A stretch of 64,000 nt of DNA from positions 91,194,968-91,258,967 of the forward strand of contig NC_064830.1 of NCBI RefSeq assembly GCF_024166365.1, in the 5' to 3' direction. The stretch comes from Elephas maximus indicus (taxonomy: Eukaryota; Chordata; Mammalia; Proboscidea; Elephantidae). Position numbers and translations under genes: made by a program. How positions within the stretch are numbered: the stretch's first letter is position 1; each line of letters opens with the position of its first letter. A model generated the notes under the pieces. That model had not been told where the DNA came from. It made no database searches and saw only the letters and a program-made list of their open reading frames with translations. Shown piece by piece: positions 38,001 through 48,990 of this stretch.

Positions 38001-41000
38001 ACCCATCTCATTGAGAGTTTCCTTCATTTTCGCTGACCCTCTGCTTTACCAAACATGATGTCCTTTTCTAGTGATTGGTCTTTCCTGATGTGTGTCCAAA
38101 GTGAGCATGCCAAAGTCTTGCTATCCTCACTTCTGTGGAGCATTCTAGTTGTATTTTTTCTAAGACTGATTTGTCCATTCTTTTGGCAGTCCACAGTATA
38201 TTCAGTATTCTTTCCAAGACCACAATTTGAATGCATCTTCTTCTGCCTTCCTTTTTTACTGTTCGGCTTTTGTATCTTTTAGCTTTGTTAAACCCTCCTA
38301 TTTTATGATTGTTTCAGATTTCATTAATTTCTGCTCTATTTTTTAATATTTCCTTCCTTTTACTTTCTTTAAATTTATTCTATTTCTTCTCTAACTTCTT
38401 AAATCAGGATCTAAGCTCATTGTTTCTTTTCTAAATATTCATTTAAAACTTTAATTTCCTCTAGGAATTACTTTATCTGCATCTCCTGTTTTGAGGTATA
38501 TTTTGTTATTGTTTGTTCCAAACATTTTCTAGTTTCCTTTATGATTTCTTCTTTAATCCATGAATTACTTTAAAGTATGCTTTTAAACTCCCAAACATAG
38601 GATTTTTGTGGTATCTTCGTGTTAGTGATTCTAAATTCGAGTTTTGTGAGAGAGCATGATCTGTATAATCCTAATATTTTCAAATTTATTGGGACTCGAT
38701 TTATAGCCTAGCTTGAGGTCTATTTTCATAAATGTTTTATTCTGAATACGCTTCTTACTTATAAACATTTATCAGGTTTACTATTACATTGTTTAAATCT
38801 TCTGTATCCTCTTGATTTAGAATTATATTTTATTAGTGAATTAAACTTTTTATTATTATGTAGTAACCGCTTTTATTTCTAATAATGCTTTCTGTCTTAA
38901 AGTCCATTGTATTTGATATTACTATAAAAACCAAAAAACCAAACCTGTTGCCATCGAGGTGACTCTGACTCACAGTGACTCTATTGGATAGAGTAGAACT
39001 GCCCCATAGGGTTTCCAAGGAGTGGCTGGTGGATTCAAACTGCTGACCTTTTGGTTAGCAGCCGAGCTCTTAACCTCTATGCCACTAGGGCTCTACTTTT
39101 TTTTTAGGTTAGTATTTGCCTAATATAATTTTTTGTATTTTACCTGAAAACTTTGTCTTCATGTTTTGCATATATTCCTTATAATAGCTTATAACTTCAT
39201 CCCTTCCCCCCAGTCTTACAATCTTAGACTTTAACAGGAGTATTTAATTTACATTTATTGTGAACACTGATGTATTTAAATTCATTTCACCACCTTAATT
39301 TGTGCTTTCGTTTTTTTTTTTTTTTTTTTCTGCTCTCTCTTCTTCTCTCGGCTTTCTTTGGATTTAGTTTTATGTAATTCTCATTCATTTTCCTTCCCTC
39401 CTCTTTTAGTTCAAAAGTTATACTATTTTTATTCTAATAGTAGTTTACTTTCGACTTTTTAATATGCTTACTCTACAAAGTTGAAAGCTAATCAATATAT
39501 TCTCTTCTCAAACAATATAAGGATCCTCCTCCCAATTTACCGTCCAATATTTTAGTTTCTTCTTTTTTTTTTTTTAAACCCCAAACATTTGGCGTCATCA
39601 TCATTTTCATTTTAAGTTTACCCACATATTTACCAATTGGTTTGCTCCCTATACCTTCTCAGACCCTCTATCTAAGATCGTTATCTTTCTGCCTTAAACA
39701 CATCCAAATATATCCTTTACAGTGTTTATTAGTGAGGGTCCATTGGAGATACATTCATATTTTGTTTGTCTGAAATTGACTTTCTTTCATTTTTGTTTAT
39801 TAAAGTTAGTTTTGCCAAACATACATTTTTAGGCTGACAGTTTTTCTCTCAGTATTCAAGATACTATTTCATTGTTTTGCCACTTCCATTGTTGCTGTTG
39901 AGAAGCTGGGTGTCAGTGCAAATGCTACTCTTTTTAAGCAATCTTTCTTTTCCCCTCTGGCTTTCTTTAGCATTTTGCAGATTATGGATATTTGTATTAG
40001 TGACTTATTATGTGAATTGAATTTGAGGATTGGTATCTTTGAGCATTTCTAGGAAAGTTTTATAGTATCTCCATTTTTTAAACTTTTTTTCTGTAGAACA
40101 TCAAAAAGGTATCTGTTAGACCTTGTTATTCGATTCTGCATGTCTTTTATTTTTTTTTTCATATTATTCCATCTCTTTGTCTTTCTGGGCTGCATTCTGA
40201 ATAAGTTATTTAGATGTATCTTCTATTTCGTTCATTCACTTTTTAGCTGTATCCGATCTGCTATTTAAGCTAAAACATTAAATTTTTATTTATTTTTTAT
40301 CTAGAAGTTGTATTCTCTTATCCAAATGTTATTATACTTTTTTTACAAGCTTTTGTTCCTTATATTTTCAATCTATTCTATAAACATATTTTTATTATAA
40401 TGTTAAACATACTTATTTTACATTCTGTGTCTTACAAATTTGAAAACTGAATTATTTGCTCCTGTTGTCTGCTGTTTCTCAAGGCTCTTGCTCTTGAGAT
40501 GTCTTATTTCCTGGTATGTTTTGTGTTTCTTGACTGTGACATCATTTTCCTTGGAACTTTATTTATGGAAATTCTTGTTTTTCTCCAAAAGAATCTGCAT
40601 TTTCTCCTTCCTCATGCCTGGTGTACAACCATTACAAAAAAAATACATAGATATTGTGAATTTGTCTGCAGACCTACGTGACAAATAGCTTGTTTATGAA
40701 TTCTCAGCCAATCCAGGCAACTGTGAGATTCCAAATTTATGCTGCAAACTCTTTTTTGATTCCCCATCTTAACAGGCTGTGGGCTTTTTTCTCCTGTACC
40801 CTTTTCCCAAATGACGAGTAGAATGGAAACTCAGAGTCACAAGGTTTGGGAGTATATATCCAGAGTAAAAGCTAGTTATGTGCTTCCTCAGCTTTCTACA
40901 TTCCTGTTTTCATTTTGGTTTTGGCATCTAAGAATATATTATTTTCATGCCAGCTCAGCGATACATTTAAAATAAGTTTTTAGGGAAGTATTCTATTTAG

Positions 41001-41670
41001 CATTTCCCTGTTTTGAGTGGGATAATATTGAGTCTGCCATAATGCTGAAAATAGAAACTGTCCTTTATCTTAGTCTTAACCTTAATACAGCATTTATTAT
41101 TCACTCAGGATATTCTTACTTGTTCTTATGAATATGGATTCTTTTTTTCCTTCCTCTTGCTTGACTAAGGATCTTCAGTTAGCATTAAGAGGCCTGAGTT
41201 TTATGTTTGACTCTCTCTCTGAGCCTTGTTTTTTCTCACTTATTGTCAAAAATTGCTAAAGTGTCTTTCAGCACTGGCAGTGCTTCTGTGCTTTTATTCA
41301 TCTTCTTGTATTCCTTGTTCTTTGAAGCATGTTGTTTCCTCTTCTAGCTCTGTGATATTTTAGATTGGAGGGAAGTACTAGGAAGGGTAGGTACAGAACC
41401 AAAGGAGTTGCTTTAGTGGAAGGTCTTTCCGACTTCTAGGGCATGGAATTCAACACTCACTTTCTCTGAACTGACCCAAACGTTTGCTGTTACCTAGGTA
41501 TAATTTGCCTCTTTGAAGAAGCAACCTGCCTTAGCTGCCATTTGTTGCCCATTTCCCAGAATACTGAGGAGACCCAAGGAATCCCACACATGGAGAAACT
41601 GGAAAGTTTTGGAGGAGAACTGAGCTCAGTACAAAAGGAGACACTGCTGAAGGAAGAAACAGTTATCTAG
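28842..41670 (+). CDS. TMEM225B: TMEM225B, four-pass transmembrane protein 225B (spliced gene)
   Basis: Coding exons 28842-29049, 30801-30947, 31748-31885 and 41498-41670 join in phase (208+147+138+173 = 666 nt) into 221 residues plus TAG. The product has four hydrophobic segments (about 12-34, 71-93, 105-130, 149-172) and a first loop with W37, GLFENC (52-57) and C62, the W..GLW..C..C layout of the claudin/PMP22 superfamily, so it probably sits in a membrane. A charged cytoplasmic tail (EKLESF..KEE) ends it. The start is the first ATG in the exon, three bases after the acceptor. All junctions have GT-AG ends. I recognise it from human TMEM225B, next to ZNF655 and ZSCAN25 on 7q22.1; relatives are testis-biased, and its function is not established. 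Intron 3 is 9.6 kb, mostly repeats. AATAAA at 41907-41912. Confidence 0.9.
29453..29586 (-). repeat. Second MIR copy, near-duplicate of 28680-28813
   Basis: The two share 'aaatggggaaact', 'ccccaagg.tacacagctagtaag' and the unusual end 'aaggtcttctaaagcca', far closer to each other than two old MIRs normally are. In TMEM225B intron 1. Confidence 0.75.
29587..29883. other. Intron 1 sequence with nothing recognised
   Basis: No exon or named repeat. Confidence 0.3.
29884..30106 (-). mobile_element. MER5A-type hAT-Charlie DNA transposon
   Basis: The imperfect terminal inverted repeats (cagggtttctcaacc / agttgagagacaccg) enclose 'gtgacagccaaaaatatctt tagacattgccaaatgtccc'. Confidence 0.85.
30801..30947 (+). 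CDS. TMEM225B: TMEM225B coding exon 2
   Basis: From IYILLGRLFLLSAV to SASISFLTG. Acceptor ctcccctgcag (ending 30800), donor gtgtga at 30948. Carries TM2 and the start of TM3; 147 bp, phase 1 at both ends. Confidence 0.9.
31748..31885 (+). CDS. TMEM225B: TMEM225B coding exon 3
   Basis: From GACAFLALLLHALEI to GIFLFVVAG. Acceptor gatcctgcag (ending 31747), donor gtgagt at 31886. Carries most of TM3 and TM4; 138 bp, phase 1 at both ends. Confidence 0.9.
31974..32192 (+). mobile_element. hAT-Charlie non-autonomous DNA transposon
   Basis: Same family as 18166-18358: 'ccactggccacgtgtggcta', 'acatagccacatttcaagtg', 'gctaccatattgaacagtgc', then 'gaaagttctattggatagcg'. In TMEM225B intron 3. Confidence 0.75.
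32193..32759. other. AT-rich intron 3 sequence with nothing recognised
   Basis: A low-complexity (CCTATYCCTATC)-like stretch at about 32300-32440, then AT-rich sequence. Confidence 0.35.
33246..35805 (-). mobile_element. RTE LINE, antisense, 2.5 kb, most complete copy
   Basis: The 3' tail is at 33246 (gttgttattaggtgccgttg). The minus strand then encodes RT pieces (WKRSIFVPIPKKGDPKECRN, NYQTISLISHASK, LVKNKAPGIDRIPVEMF) and reaches into the endonuclease end near 35.8 kb. Broken by frameshifts and stops. Inserted into the antisense L1; a tiny SINE tail interrupts it at 35287. Confidence 0.92.
35287..35342 (+). mobile_element. 56-bp AfroSINE 3'-tail inside the RTE
   Basis: 'ctatagggtcactatgagtc agaattgactcgatggcactgggtttt' interrupts the RTE between gggata and cactcaagg. 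The RTE copy at 22.2-23.8 kb lacks it (cgaccttgagtatattcctc, reversed, is continuous there). Confidence 0.85.
37866..38282 (-). mobile_element. RTE LINE 3' end, antisense, inside L1
   Basis: 'gttgtggttgttagttgcta tcaagtcagctctaac' to 'ttactgttcggcttttg'. L1 text continues on both sides. Confidence 0.9.
38926..39093 (-). mobile_element. AfroSINE, antisense, inside L1
   Basis: 'aaccaaaaaaccaaacctgt', 'tggatagagtagaactgccc', 'ttggttagcagccgagctct', 'gccactagggctc'. Confidence 0.92.
41498..41670 (+). CDS. TMEM225B: TMEM225B terminal coding exon 4
   Basis: The acceptor gttacctag ends at 41497. The first two bases complete a Gly codon split by intron 3, and the reading GIICLFEEATCLSCHLLP finishes TM4 before a polar tail ending LLKEETVI and TAG. 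It was found by phase and hydrophobic continuity; no start codon or long ORF marks it. A following 3' UTR leads to AATAAA at 41907. Confidence 0.85.
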
Positions 41671-41906
41671 CCCAAGATATACTGCCTGTTTACCCTTCTC
41701 CAAGTTCTGTGAGCACACATGTGTATGTTCATCTAGCTCCTCATTCTTCTCTAGTCTCTGCTACCTTTAATGAGCTTCTACAGTGCCAAGTCAACCCTCC
41801 ACTCCCTCATACTTACAGTGCTTCTGTCTTGCTCATATTTGAAATGTGTTAAAATTTCTTTGAACTCTTCTGAGCTTTCTCGGTGAATTTTTTTGCAGTT
41901 GTTTTC

Positions 41907-41912
41907 AATAAA
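41907..41912 (+). terminator. TMEM225B: Poly-A signal of TMEM225B
   Basis: AATAAA 237 bases after the stop codon, with a T/G-rich stretch downstream. It is the first canonical signal after the stop. Confidence 0.65.
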
Positions 41913-41929
41913 AGAAGGGCTTCTCTGTT

Positions 41930-43475
41930 ACATCCATACCTCAAAAAGCCAGCCTGAGGAGAGGGAGGAATATTCTGAGATGATCAGGTGAAGTGGGCCT
42001 TTTTAAAACAAAAACTGAACAGGATATAACCACCACAGAAGGTTTTTGAATTAGTGAAATTAAAAAAAAAAAAAGTAGTATCTCCAGACAAAATTGTGAT
42101 TCAGTGCAGAAATCTTTCGGTAAGTATGTATTGCAGGGAAGTACTGGTAGTGGTTAAAGGTGAAAAACTCCCAAAATTGAGGTCCTAGGTCTGGAAGGCT
42201 GAGCCCGGTGAGTCTATGCCTCTGAGGAAAGCATAGGCAAGTTAGCCAATCAGCATATGGCATTTCTTTTTTACATCAGGGAAAGGGGCCTCTTAGAGTG
42301 TACCTCTAAAATGCTCCCCTTCACAGTCCTGATGGTACTTATAGTCTGTGGAGCACTCAGCCTCGGAGCTAGGATGGGTGTAACTGAGAAGTATAAATGT
42401 TGTGGGGCAGCGTGGAGGCTAGAACTGTGATCCAAGCTGTCTACTGGCCACATGTCCACCTTCTACCAAAGACACCAAGTAACAATAGCTCCTCCTTCCC
42501 TCTCTAAAGAACACATATGTGGAAAGAGCTCTTAGAACTTAAGAAGTGCATCTTCAAATACAAGTACGGGGGATGCAATGGACGTGGCTGGAGTCAAGTG
42601 GGCTCTGTTGTCACTATTAAATAACGTTCACTAAAGGTTGACCTTCTATAGTGCACCACTGAGGTACACAAAGGTATCAGAATCAGATCCTGCGGCTCTA
42701 CAGATGCTCACACTCATGCTGGGGAGCTAAGACATATACACCTGAAAAACTAACAGTCACTAGGTTTTTTAGTTAGTTTTTTTTTTGTTTTTTTTTTTTT
42801 AGTTTCCTATTACATTTCTCTCTATAAGATATCCTGGAAGTTTCTTATAGGGATATGGTGACAGCCTAGTTCAAAGGCTTTCCGTTCACTTTTCTTCCTA
42901 AAAAAACATACAGGGACTATAATCATCAGTGAAACTAGAATCAAAGAAAATCTGCAAATTCCAAATATGTAATTGTGGCCAAAAGGACCCCAAACCAGCA
43001 AAACCAGTATGGGAAGCCACAACTGGGAGGTTGGTATGGTGGAAATAGTGAGATGTATCAGAGAATATAGAGGGGTTTTAGTGGTGGTGGATTTTTAAAA
43101 AATCATTAGTAAATATTAAACCTCAGAAGTTTGAGAAGGACTCATCTGGAGAAAGAATGGGTATGAACAAGATCGAGAACAAACATGGTTGGGCACGAGT
43201 GTTGGGGAGTCAGGGAAGGCATGGAAAGTGTATTGGAGCCCATAAAAGGGGCAACATAAGAAAGCAACACTTGTAAAAGAGAGGCAATCACCTTGGAAGG
43301 CAGATGGAAATATCCTTTGATAGCAATGACTTATAAATGGAATGAAGTAAGTGAGTAGTAGTATAAAAAAAAAAGTATAAGCCCTTCTAAACCAAGTTAG
43401 GATATGAGAATCAGCAGAATCCTTGTTATACAGGGAACTATATACCAAAGAAACTATTAATCTATGTAGTGATAT
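41930..43475. other. Intergenic stretch with nothing recognised
   Basis: T-rich runs at 42779-42801. The 165-codon minus-strand ORF (43116-43613) shows no motif and overlaps an LTR, so it is not called. Confidence 0.35.
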
Positions 43476-44024
43476 ATGATAGTTAAGTTTGTGTGTCAGC
43501 TTGGCTGGGCCATGATTCTCAGTGGTTTGGCAGTAATATGATGTGATCATTTCCATGATGAGATGTGATATAAGGTGATCACTTCTATGGTGTGATCTGC
43601 TGTGAGTAGCCAATCAGTTGAAAGGGAGTTTCCTTGGGTGTGTGGCCTGCATCAATATAAGTGGACATTCTGACAAGGCTCGGGAGCTTTTGCTCACTCT
43701 GCATCCTGCAGCTGGCTCCTGCTCATCTGACCTCTGGCTCTTGGGACTTAAGCTAGCAGCTTACCTGCAGTCATGCCTGCTGATCTTGGGAATAATTGAA
43801 CTTGGAAGCCTGTGTGCAAGAGCCCTGCTCTCCGACCTGCTGATATTGGATTTGCCAGCCTCTTTGACTAGGTGAATCAGGAGAAGCCTCTATCTTGACC
43901 CATGGACTTGGGATCTTCCAGCCTCTACAACCACATGAGCCATTTCCTTGATATAAATCTCTCTGTATATATTTATATGCTTTACTTGTTTTGCTTCTCT
44001 AGAGAACCCAGCCTAAGACAGAAA
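43476..44024 (+). repeat. Afrotherian ERVL-type LTR fossil, solo, sense
   Basis: 'gatagttaagtttgtgtgtc agcttggctgggcc' at the 5' end and 'ttgcttctctagagaaccca gcctaagaca' at the 3' end are the ERVL/MLT2-like termini. No internal region. A related LTR lies reversed at 47040-47745. Confidence 0.75.
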
Positions 44025-44149
44025 AAGGAGCCCTTGCACTGGGAAACTGAGGATGCATCCCAAACTCTACCCCTTCTTTCTCCTGCAAATATCTGCTCCA
44101 GGAAAATCAAAGTCATTCAGATAAAAGGATAAAAAAGTAACATCAATAC

Positions 44150-46700
44150 AAAAGCACTATAAGAAAAAGCAGAAACAGCAGCAAAATGTTTCTAGATAGG
44201 AAGAAAACTCACCAGAAAAGTGTTTTTACAAAATAGAGGAAAATTTTAATCTGAGATTCCAAGATGAATTTAAAAACTTAATGAAGCATTTACAGCTATG
44301 AAGAAACAAAAAATCCCATAAAGAAGACTTACAGAAATTCAGAGAAGAAATCGCCTGATAACAAAAGACAGGGGCAAGATAACGTGAAGATATTAAATGG
44401 AAATTGACAGAACTCAGGAAAGAATTAGAGGGGAAAAAAAAACAGAAATGAAGACTAAATTACAAGAAACACCAGAGAGAATAGATATCATAAAAAGAAA
44501 AGTAAGGGATATAAAGGTTAAGAATAAAAAAAGTAAAAAGTAAATAAAAAAATGCAAGGATTAGAGAGAAAGTGAATGCTATAAAAGACAAAGGTGATCC
44601 AACATGTGTAAAACTGGAGTTCCTAAGGAGGAAAACTGAAATATGAGAATAAAACATATACTTAAAACTATAAATCAAGAAAAATTTTCTGAAAAAAAAT
44701 CCTTATTTACCTATTGAAAAGGAAACATTTACTTGGGAAAATTTATTCAGAATGGTCAACAGGGGAAGTGCTTTGTTCTTACTGAAATAGACACTTACTC
44801 TGGATATGGATTTGCCTTCTCTGCCCACAATGCTTCTGCCAAAACTGCTATCTATGAATAAGCCACCACAGTGTGTCTCACTTACTGTGATAAGTGTGAA
44901 AAAGGTTTTAACTATCACTAAAAATTCAGAAAGAAAAAAAATCAATAAAGGTGACTCCATAAAAAAGAATTTCAATGTACTTGGCAAACCAAACAAAAAA
45001 ACAACATAAGCAAAACCAAAAGGCCAAAGAAGCTAGAAATAATATATGCTACCCATTTTTTTCACCCACATCACAAAGGACTAGTCTTCCTAAAATATAA
45101 AGTGCTTCAAGAAATTGAGAAGAAAAAGACAAATCACCCAACAGAAACATGAAAAAAATGCAGGAATAGATTTTTTTACTGAAAAATAAGTAGAACTGGC
45201 CCCTAAAATATGAAAAGATCCTAAATTTAACTTATACTATGAGAAATGCAAATTCAAACTATATTGAGCTAGTTCTGGTTCTGAATAGGATGCACCAGAT
45301 CATATTACAGCACTGCTCCTCCTGCAGCAACTAAAAAAAGGAAAGATTATACCTTTAAAATGCTGGAAATACGTGCAAGCAGAGAGGGCTAAATGAATTA
45401 TCATTCTGGAGAGGAAGAGACCCCTCCCAGGGTAAGCAGTCTGTCACTGGCTGTTTTTTCCCCTGGGTACTTTTGCCAATTTCAATACAATCTGAAGATC
45501 CAAGTTTGGCCCACCAGATTCTTCTGGGCAAAAGAAAAACCAGTGAAACTTTTTGTGGTTGTATGAGGGCTAGTGCAACACTTTGGAAATTCCAAGTGCC
45601 CTTTAAATGCATGGCTGTTGATGAATTCTGGCCTGTCCTGGAAGCTTTTAGAAGGCATACATAAATCCCCTATAGTCTGATATTTTTAAGTCCCACTGGA
45701 AGAATGATGCCTTCCTTAAACACATGGCTGGTCTACTCCTCAAGACATTTTCCAAATTTGGAAGCTGCATGGGGTGAAGGCTAAAGAGCAAAGCTCAAAA
45801 CATCTGAAAAGCAGATATAATCTCCCATACTCTTTTAGAACTGAGGAAATAGAGATCCGGCAGCTCTCAGTCAAAGATCCCAGAGGGACATGCCAGAAAA
45901 ACAGGAAGAACCAGAGGTGACTGAGTCTTAGCAAGAACGGCAACCTAGCCTCAACCCAGATCAATCCAAATTTGATTAAGTGATCATCCTCTCACCATAT
46001 TTACCTAACAAAGGCAAAGGGGAGCTTACTCTTGTAAAAGATAACATCATTGGAGCCTGAAACCTCTTTACTTCTTTTATAAACAAATATTGGCATACGA
46101 TGCAAAATTACTAGACGTGCAAAAAGAGAGGAAAATGTGACTAACAAGAGAAAAAACAACCAATAGAAGCAGATGCAAAGATGATCTAATATTGTGGTTA
46201 GAAGACATGAACTTCAAGTATCACAAATATGTTAAATAAGTTAGAAGAAATGCAAATAGTTGAACAATGGAGGAAACTATACTGAGATGCCATTTCTCTC
46301 TATGACATTTGAAAAAGTCAAAAGTTTGATGCAACCCCTTCTGCTGGATAAGCTCTGCGGAAAAAGGCACTCTCATATGTTGTGGATGGAAGGGCAAAAT
46401 GGCATAACCCCTACTGAGGGGAATCTAGTAATATGTACCAAAACTACAGATGCATTAATGCTTTAATACAATATTTTCAATTTAGAATTTATCCACCTGC
46501 ACAAATATTTAAAAAATTTCATAGGTATGGAGTTATTAATTGCTACAGTATATCAATTACTATAAATGATTAGAAGCAACTCAAATGTCCATCAATAGGG
46601 AACATGTTAAATAAACTATATTACATCCATACCAGCTTTAAAAAAAGAATGAGGAAAAGTCTCTATGTACCTGTGATCTGATTCAGTCTCCTTGTACCTC
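44150..46700 (+). mobile_element. L1/HAL1-type LINE fragments, sense
   Basis: Coiled-coil-rich ORF1-like text (44260-44650), then 'atatgaaaagatcctaaatt', 'gagaaatgcaaattcaaac' and, after an unassigned 45300-46240 segment, 'aaaaggcactctcatatgtt', 'caaatgtccatcaataggg'. All frames are broken. Confidence 0.65.
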
Positions 46701-46777
46701 TCCCAGAATCCCCTCATCCCTGTATTTTCTCCTTCCTCTCTACTCATAGAGAACTGAAGAATGGGTTTTGATATGTT

Positions 46778-46984
46778 GTTGTTGGTAGTTGCTGTCGAGT
46801 TGACTCTGACTCATGGTAACCCCTTCTGTGCAGAGTAGAACTGCTGCATAGGATTTTCAAGGCTGCGACCTTTCAGAAGCAGATCTCCAGGTCTGTCTTC
46901 TGAGACATTTCTGGGTGGGTTCAAAGCACCGACCTTTTGGCTAGTAGTAGAACACTTAACATTTTGTGCCACCCATGAACTCCA
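46778..46984 (-). mobile_element. AfroSINE, antisense, RTE-like tail prominent
   Basis: Starts 'gttgttgttggtagttgctg tcgagttgactctgactcat', passes 'cagaagcagatctccaggtc' and ends at 'acttaacattttgtgccacc'. The start is the clearest case of SINE tail resembling the RTE 3' end. Confidence 0.85.
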
Positions 46985-47039
46985 GACTTTGTGATAGCTA
47001 GGTATAATTCAGTTTTCCAGGACAAATTCTCTGGGCCAA

Positions 47040-47745
47040 TGTCTTAGTCTGGGTTCTCCAGAGGAGCAAAACCAGTGACGCATATATTAGATACATATAG
47101 AGAAATTCACTGTAAGAATATGGCTTACGCAATTGTGGGGGTTGGCAAGTCCCAAATCTGTGGGTCAGATGATAGGCTGAAGACCTCTGCTGGCTCTCAT
47201 GGTTGCAGGGGATGACAAACCCAAAATCTACAGACCAGGTGATAGGCTTGATGTCCCTCTTGGCTCCTAGTGTTGTGGGAGTTGGCGAATCCAAAATCTA
47301 CAGGTCAGGCAATAGGCTTCTGTTTCATGTCCCAAGAACCAGGGGTCATTCAAGAAGATGCAGGGTTGAGAAAGAAAGAGAGAGCAAGCTTTGCCAGAAC
47401 ATCCATTTATATACTGGATGCAGGTCACACCCCCAAGGAAACTCCCCTTCCAACTGATTGTCGGCTCCCATAAGATCACAAAATGGAAAATAATTACACA
47501 GTGTCTACCAAGCCACTGGAAACCCTGGTGGTGTAGTGGTTAAGTGCTATGGCTACTAACCAAGAGGCCGGCAGTTCAAATCTGCCAGGCGCTCCTTGGA
47601 AACTCTATGGGGCAGTTCTACTCTGTCCTATAGGGTCGCTATGAGTTGGAATCGACTCGACGGCAATAGGTTTGGTTTTTTGGTTTACCAAGCCACTGAG
47701 AATCACAGCCTAGTCAAGGTGGCATATAACATTAACCATTACAAT
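47040..47745 (-). repeat. ERVL-type LTR fossil, solo, antisense, split by a SINE
   Basis: 'tcttagtctgggttctccag' opens it and 'ggtggcatataacattaacc' closes it, the reversed ERVL LTR termini. An AfroSINE (47518-47685) interrupts it, so the LTR is older than that SINE. No internal region. Confidence 0.75.
47518..47685 (+). mobile_element. AfroSINE, young-looking, perfect 12-bp TSD
   Basis: Near-consensus from 'ggaaaccctggtggtgtagt' to 'ggtttggttttttggt'. The direct repeat taccaagccact occurs at 47506-47517 and, as ttaccaagccact, at 47685-47697. Confidence 0.95.
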
Positions 47746-48259
47746 CAATCAGACAGTTTCTCTAGGCCCTGATTCAGTCTCATCCTTCTCGTATAGGAGT
47801 GATATTGGTGAACAAGGAGGGTAACTGACAGTCTTTGCAAAATTGGTTGATAATGTAATTTATAATATAAAATAATTTGAGCACCAGAAAGCACAGCAAA
47901 TATCTGACAGACATTCCTTCACCCAGACTTCCCAGACTGGACAGAGGTAGGGGCCAACACATCTTGTCTTTAGTTTGATTTGTGCTTCTCTGGGTAATTT
48001 TTTTTTTTTTTTTTGGATTCCAAAGGAAACACAGTTTACAAATAACCAAATTTCCTTTCTTGACTTTTCCTGACCAGTAAGGAATAGTAAGAGTAATACG
48101 ATGTGAGCAAAGAGATTTCATGAAAGCCAAAGAAGAAAAGTTTGGAAAGAATGTGAACAGTGCCAATGCAATGGAAAGACAAGCACGATAAGGACCAAAA
48201 AATGTCTTTGATTTTGACAACTGGTATGGAAATTCATACCTTTGAAAGAGCACCTTCAA
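47746..48259. other. Intergenic stretch with nothing recognised
   Basis: The 159-codon minus-strand ORF (47780-48259) passes through the T-run at 47999-48015, has no recognisable domain and is not called. Confidence 0.35.
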
Positions 48260-48990
48260 AGTATGGGTGGTGGAACCTGATTAAGAGGTGTGTTGGGGGT
48301 TTGGCAACACAAATGATGCTGCAGTGAACAACGCTGTATATACATATCTGTACAATAAAGTCCCATAAATGTATTTGCTGGGTCAAAGAGTAAATGCTTT
48401 TGTAATTTTGATAAATATTATCAAATATCTATAAAGGTTACAACAACTTTGCAATCCTACCAGCAATATGGAAAACCTGGTGGCATAGTGGTTGAGTGCT
48501 ATGGCTGCTAACCAAGAGGTCGGCAGTTTGAATCTGCCAGGCGCTCCTTGGAAACTCTAACGGGTAGTTCTATTCTGTTCTATAGGGTTGCTACGAGTTG
48601 GAATCGACTGGACTGCAGTGGGTTTGGTTTTGGTTTTTTCGGTACCAGCAATATACAAGAGTTCTTGTTTCCCCTACGGTCTTACCGAGAGTCTATGTCA
48701 AACTTTTGGAATAGTTTTTGGAAATTGGATAGGTAAGAAATGATATCCCAATACTATTTTATTTTACATTTCTCATTCTGAGTGAATTGAGCATATTTTC
48801 ATGTCTAATAGTCATTTGTATTTCTTTTCCTCTGAACTTATTTTTTCTACTGGGTTGTTGGCCTTTTTCTTCACAATTTCTAGACACTATCTAGTAGGGA
48901 AATTAACCGTTTGTGATGTGAATTACAAATATTTTTTCCCAGACTGTGATCTTTCGATTTTGCTTACATTTTTTCCCACGTAGAAGTTAA
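48260..48990 (-). mobile_element. L1 3'-region fragment, antisense, split by a SINE
   Basis: 'atgctgcagtgaacaacgct', 'gtatttgctgggtcaaagag', 'gtcatttgtatttcttttcc' follow the reversed L1 3' order seen at 33 and 36 kb. Confidence 0.7.
48470..48642 (+). mobile_element. AfroSINE with perfect 12-bp TSD
   Basis: 'ggaaaacctggtggcatagt' to 'ggttttggttttttcgg'. The direct repeat taccagcaatat lies at 48458-48469 and 48643-48654. Inserted into L1. Confidence 0.95.

Larger units (their letters stand above)
32760..40980 (-). mobile_element. Long antisense L1/HAL1-type LINE with nested insertions
   Basis: The reversed L1 order can be followed throughout: 'catattgtatttttctggga' and 'tgctatgaactttcttgtgc' (33 kb), 'tatgtttattggccatttgt' and 'gatgaacagaaattcttaat' (36 kb), 'ccacgaacatggtatttcct' (36.9 kb), 'caaccagcttttaac' (37.85 kb), 'tttcattaatttctgctct' (38.3 kb), 'agtccattgtatttgatatt' (38.9 kb), then HAL1-like 5' text to about 40.98 kb. 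RTEs at 33246 and 37866 and an AfroSINE at 38926 sit inside it, so it is the oldest layer. No open L1 frame survives. It fills most of TMEM225B intron 3, against the gene's direction. Confidence 0.8.

Noticed and set aside
43116-43613. 165-codon minus-strand ORF
   Set aside because: No motif, and it runs into an LTR fossil at its upstream end.
43476-47745. A provirus bounded by the LTRs at 43.5 and 47.0 kb
   Set aside because: The LTRs are in opposite orientation and the space between holds L1 and SINE, not retroviral internal sequence.
47780-48259. 159-codon minus-strand ORF with hydrophobic start
   Set aside because: It crosses a T-run (a poly-lysine stretch in translation) and has no splice or promoter context.
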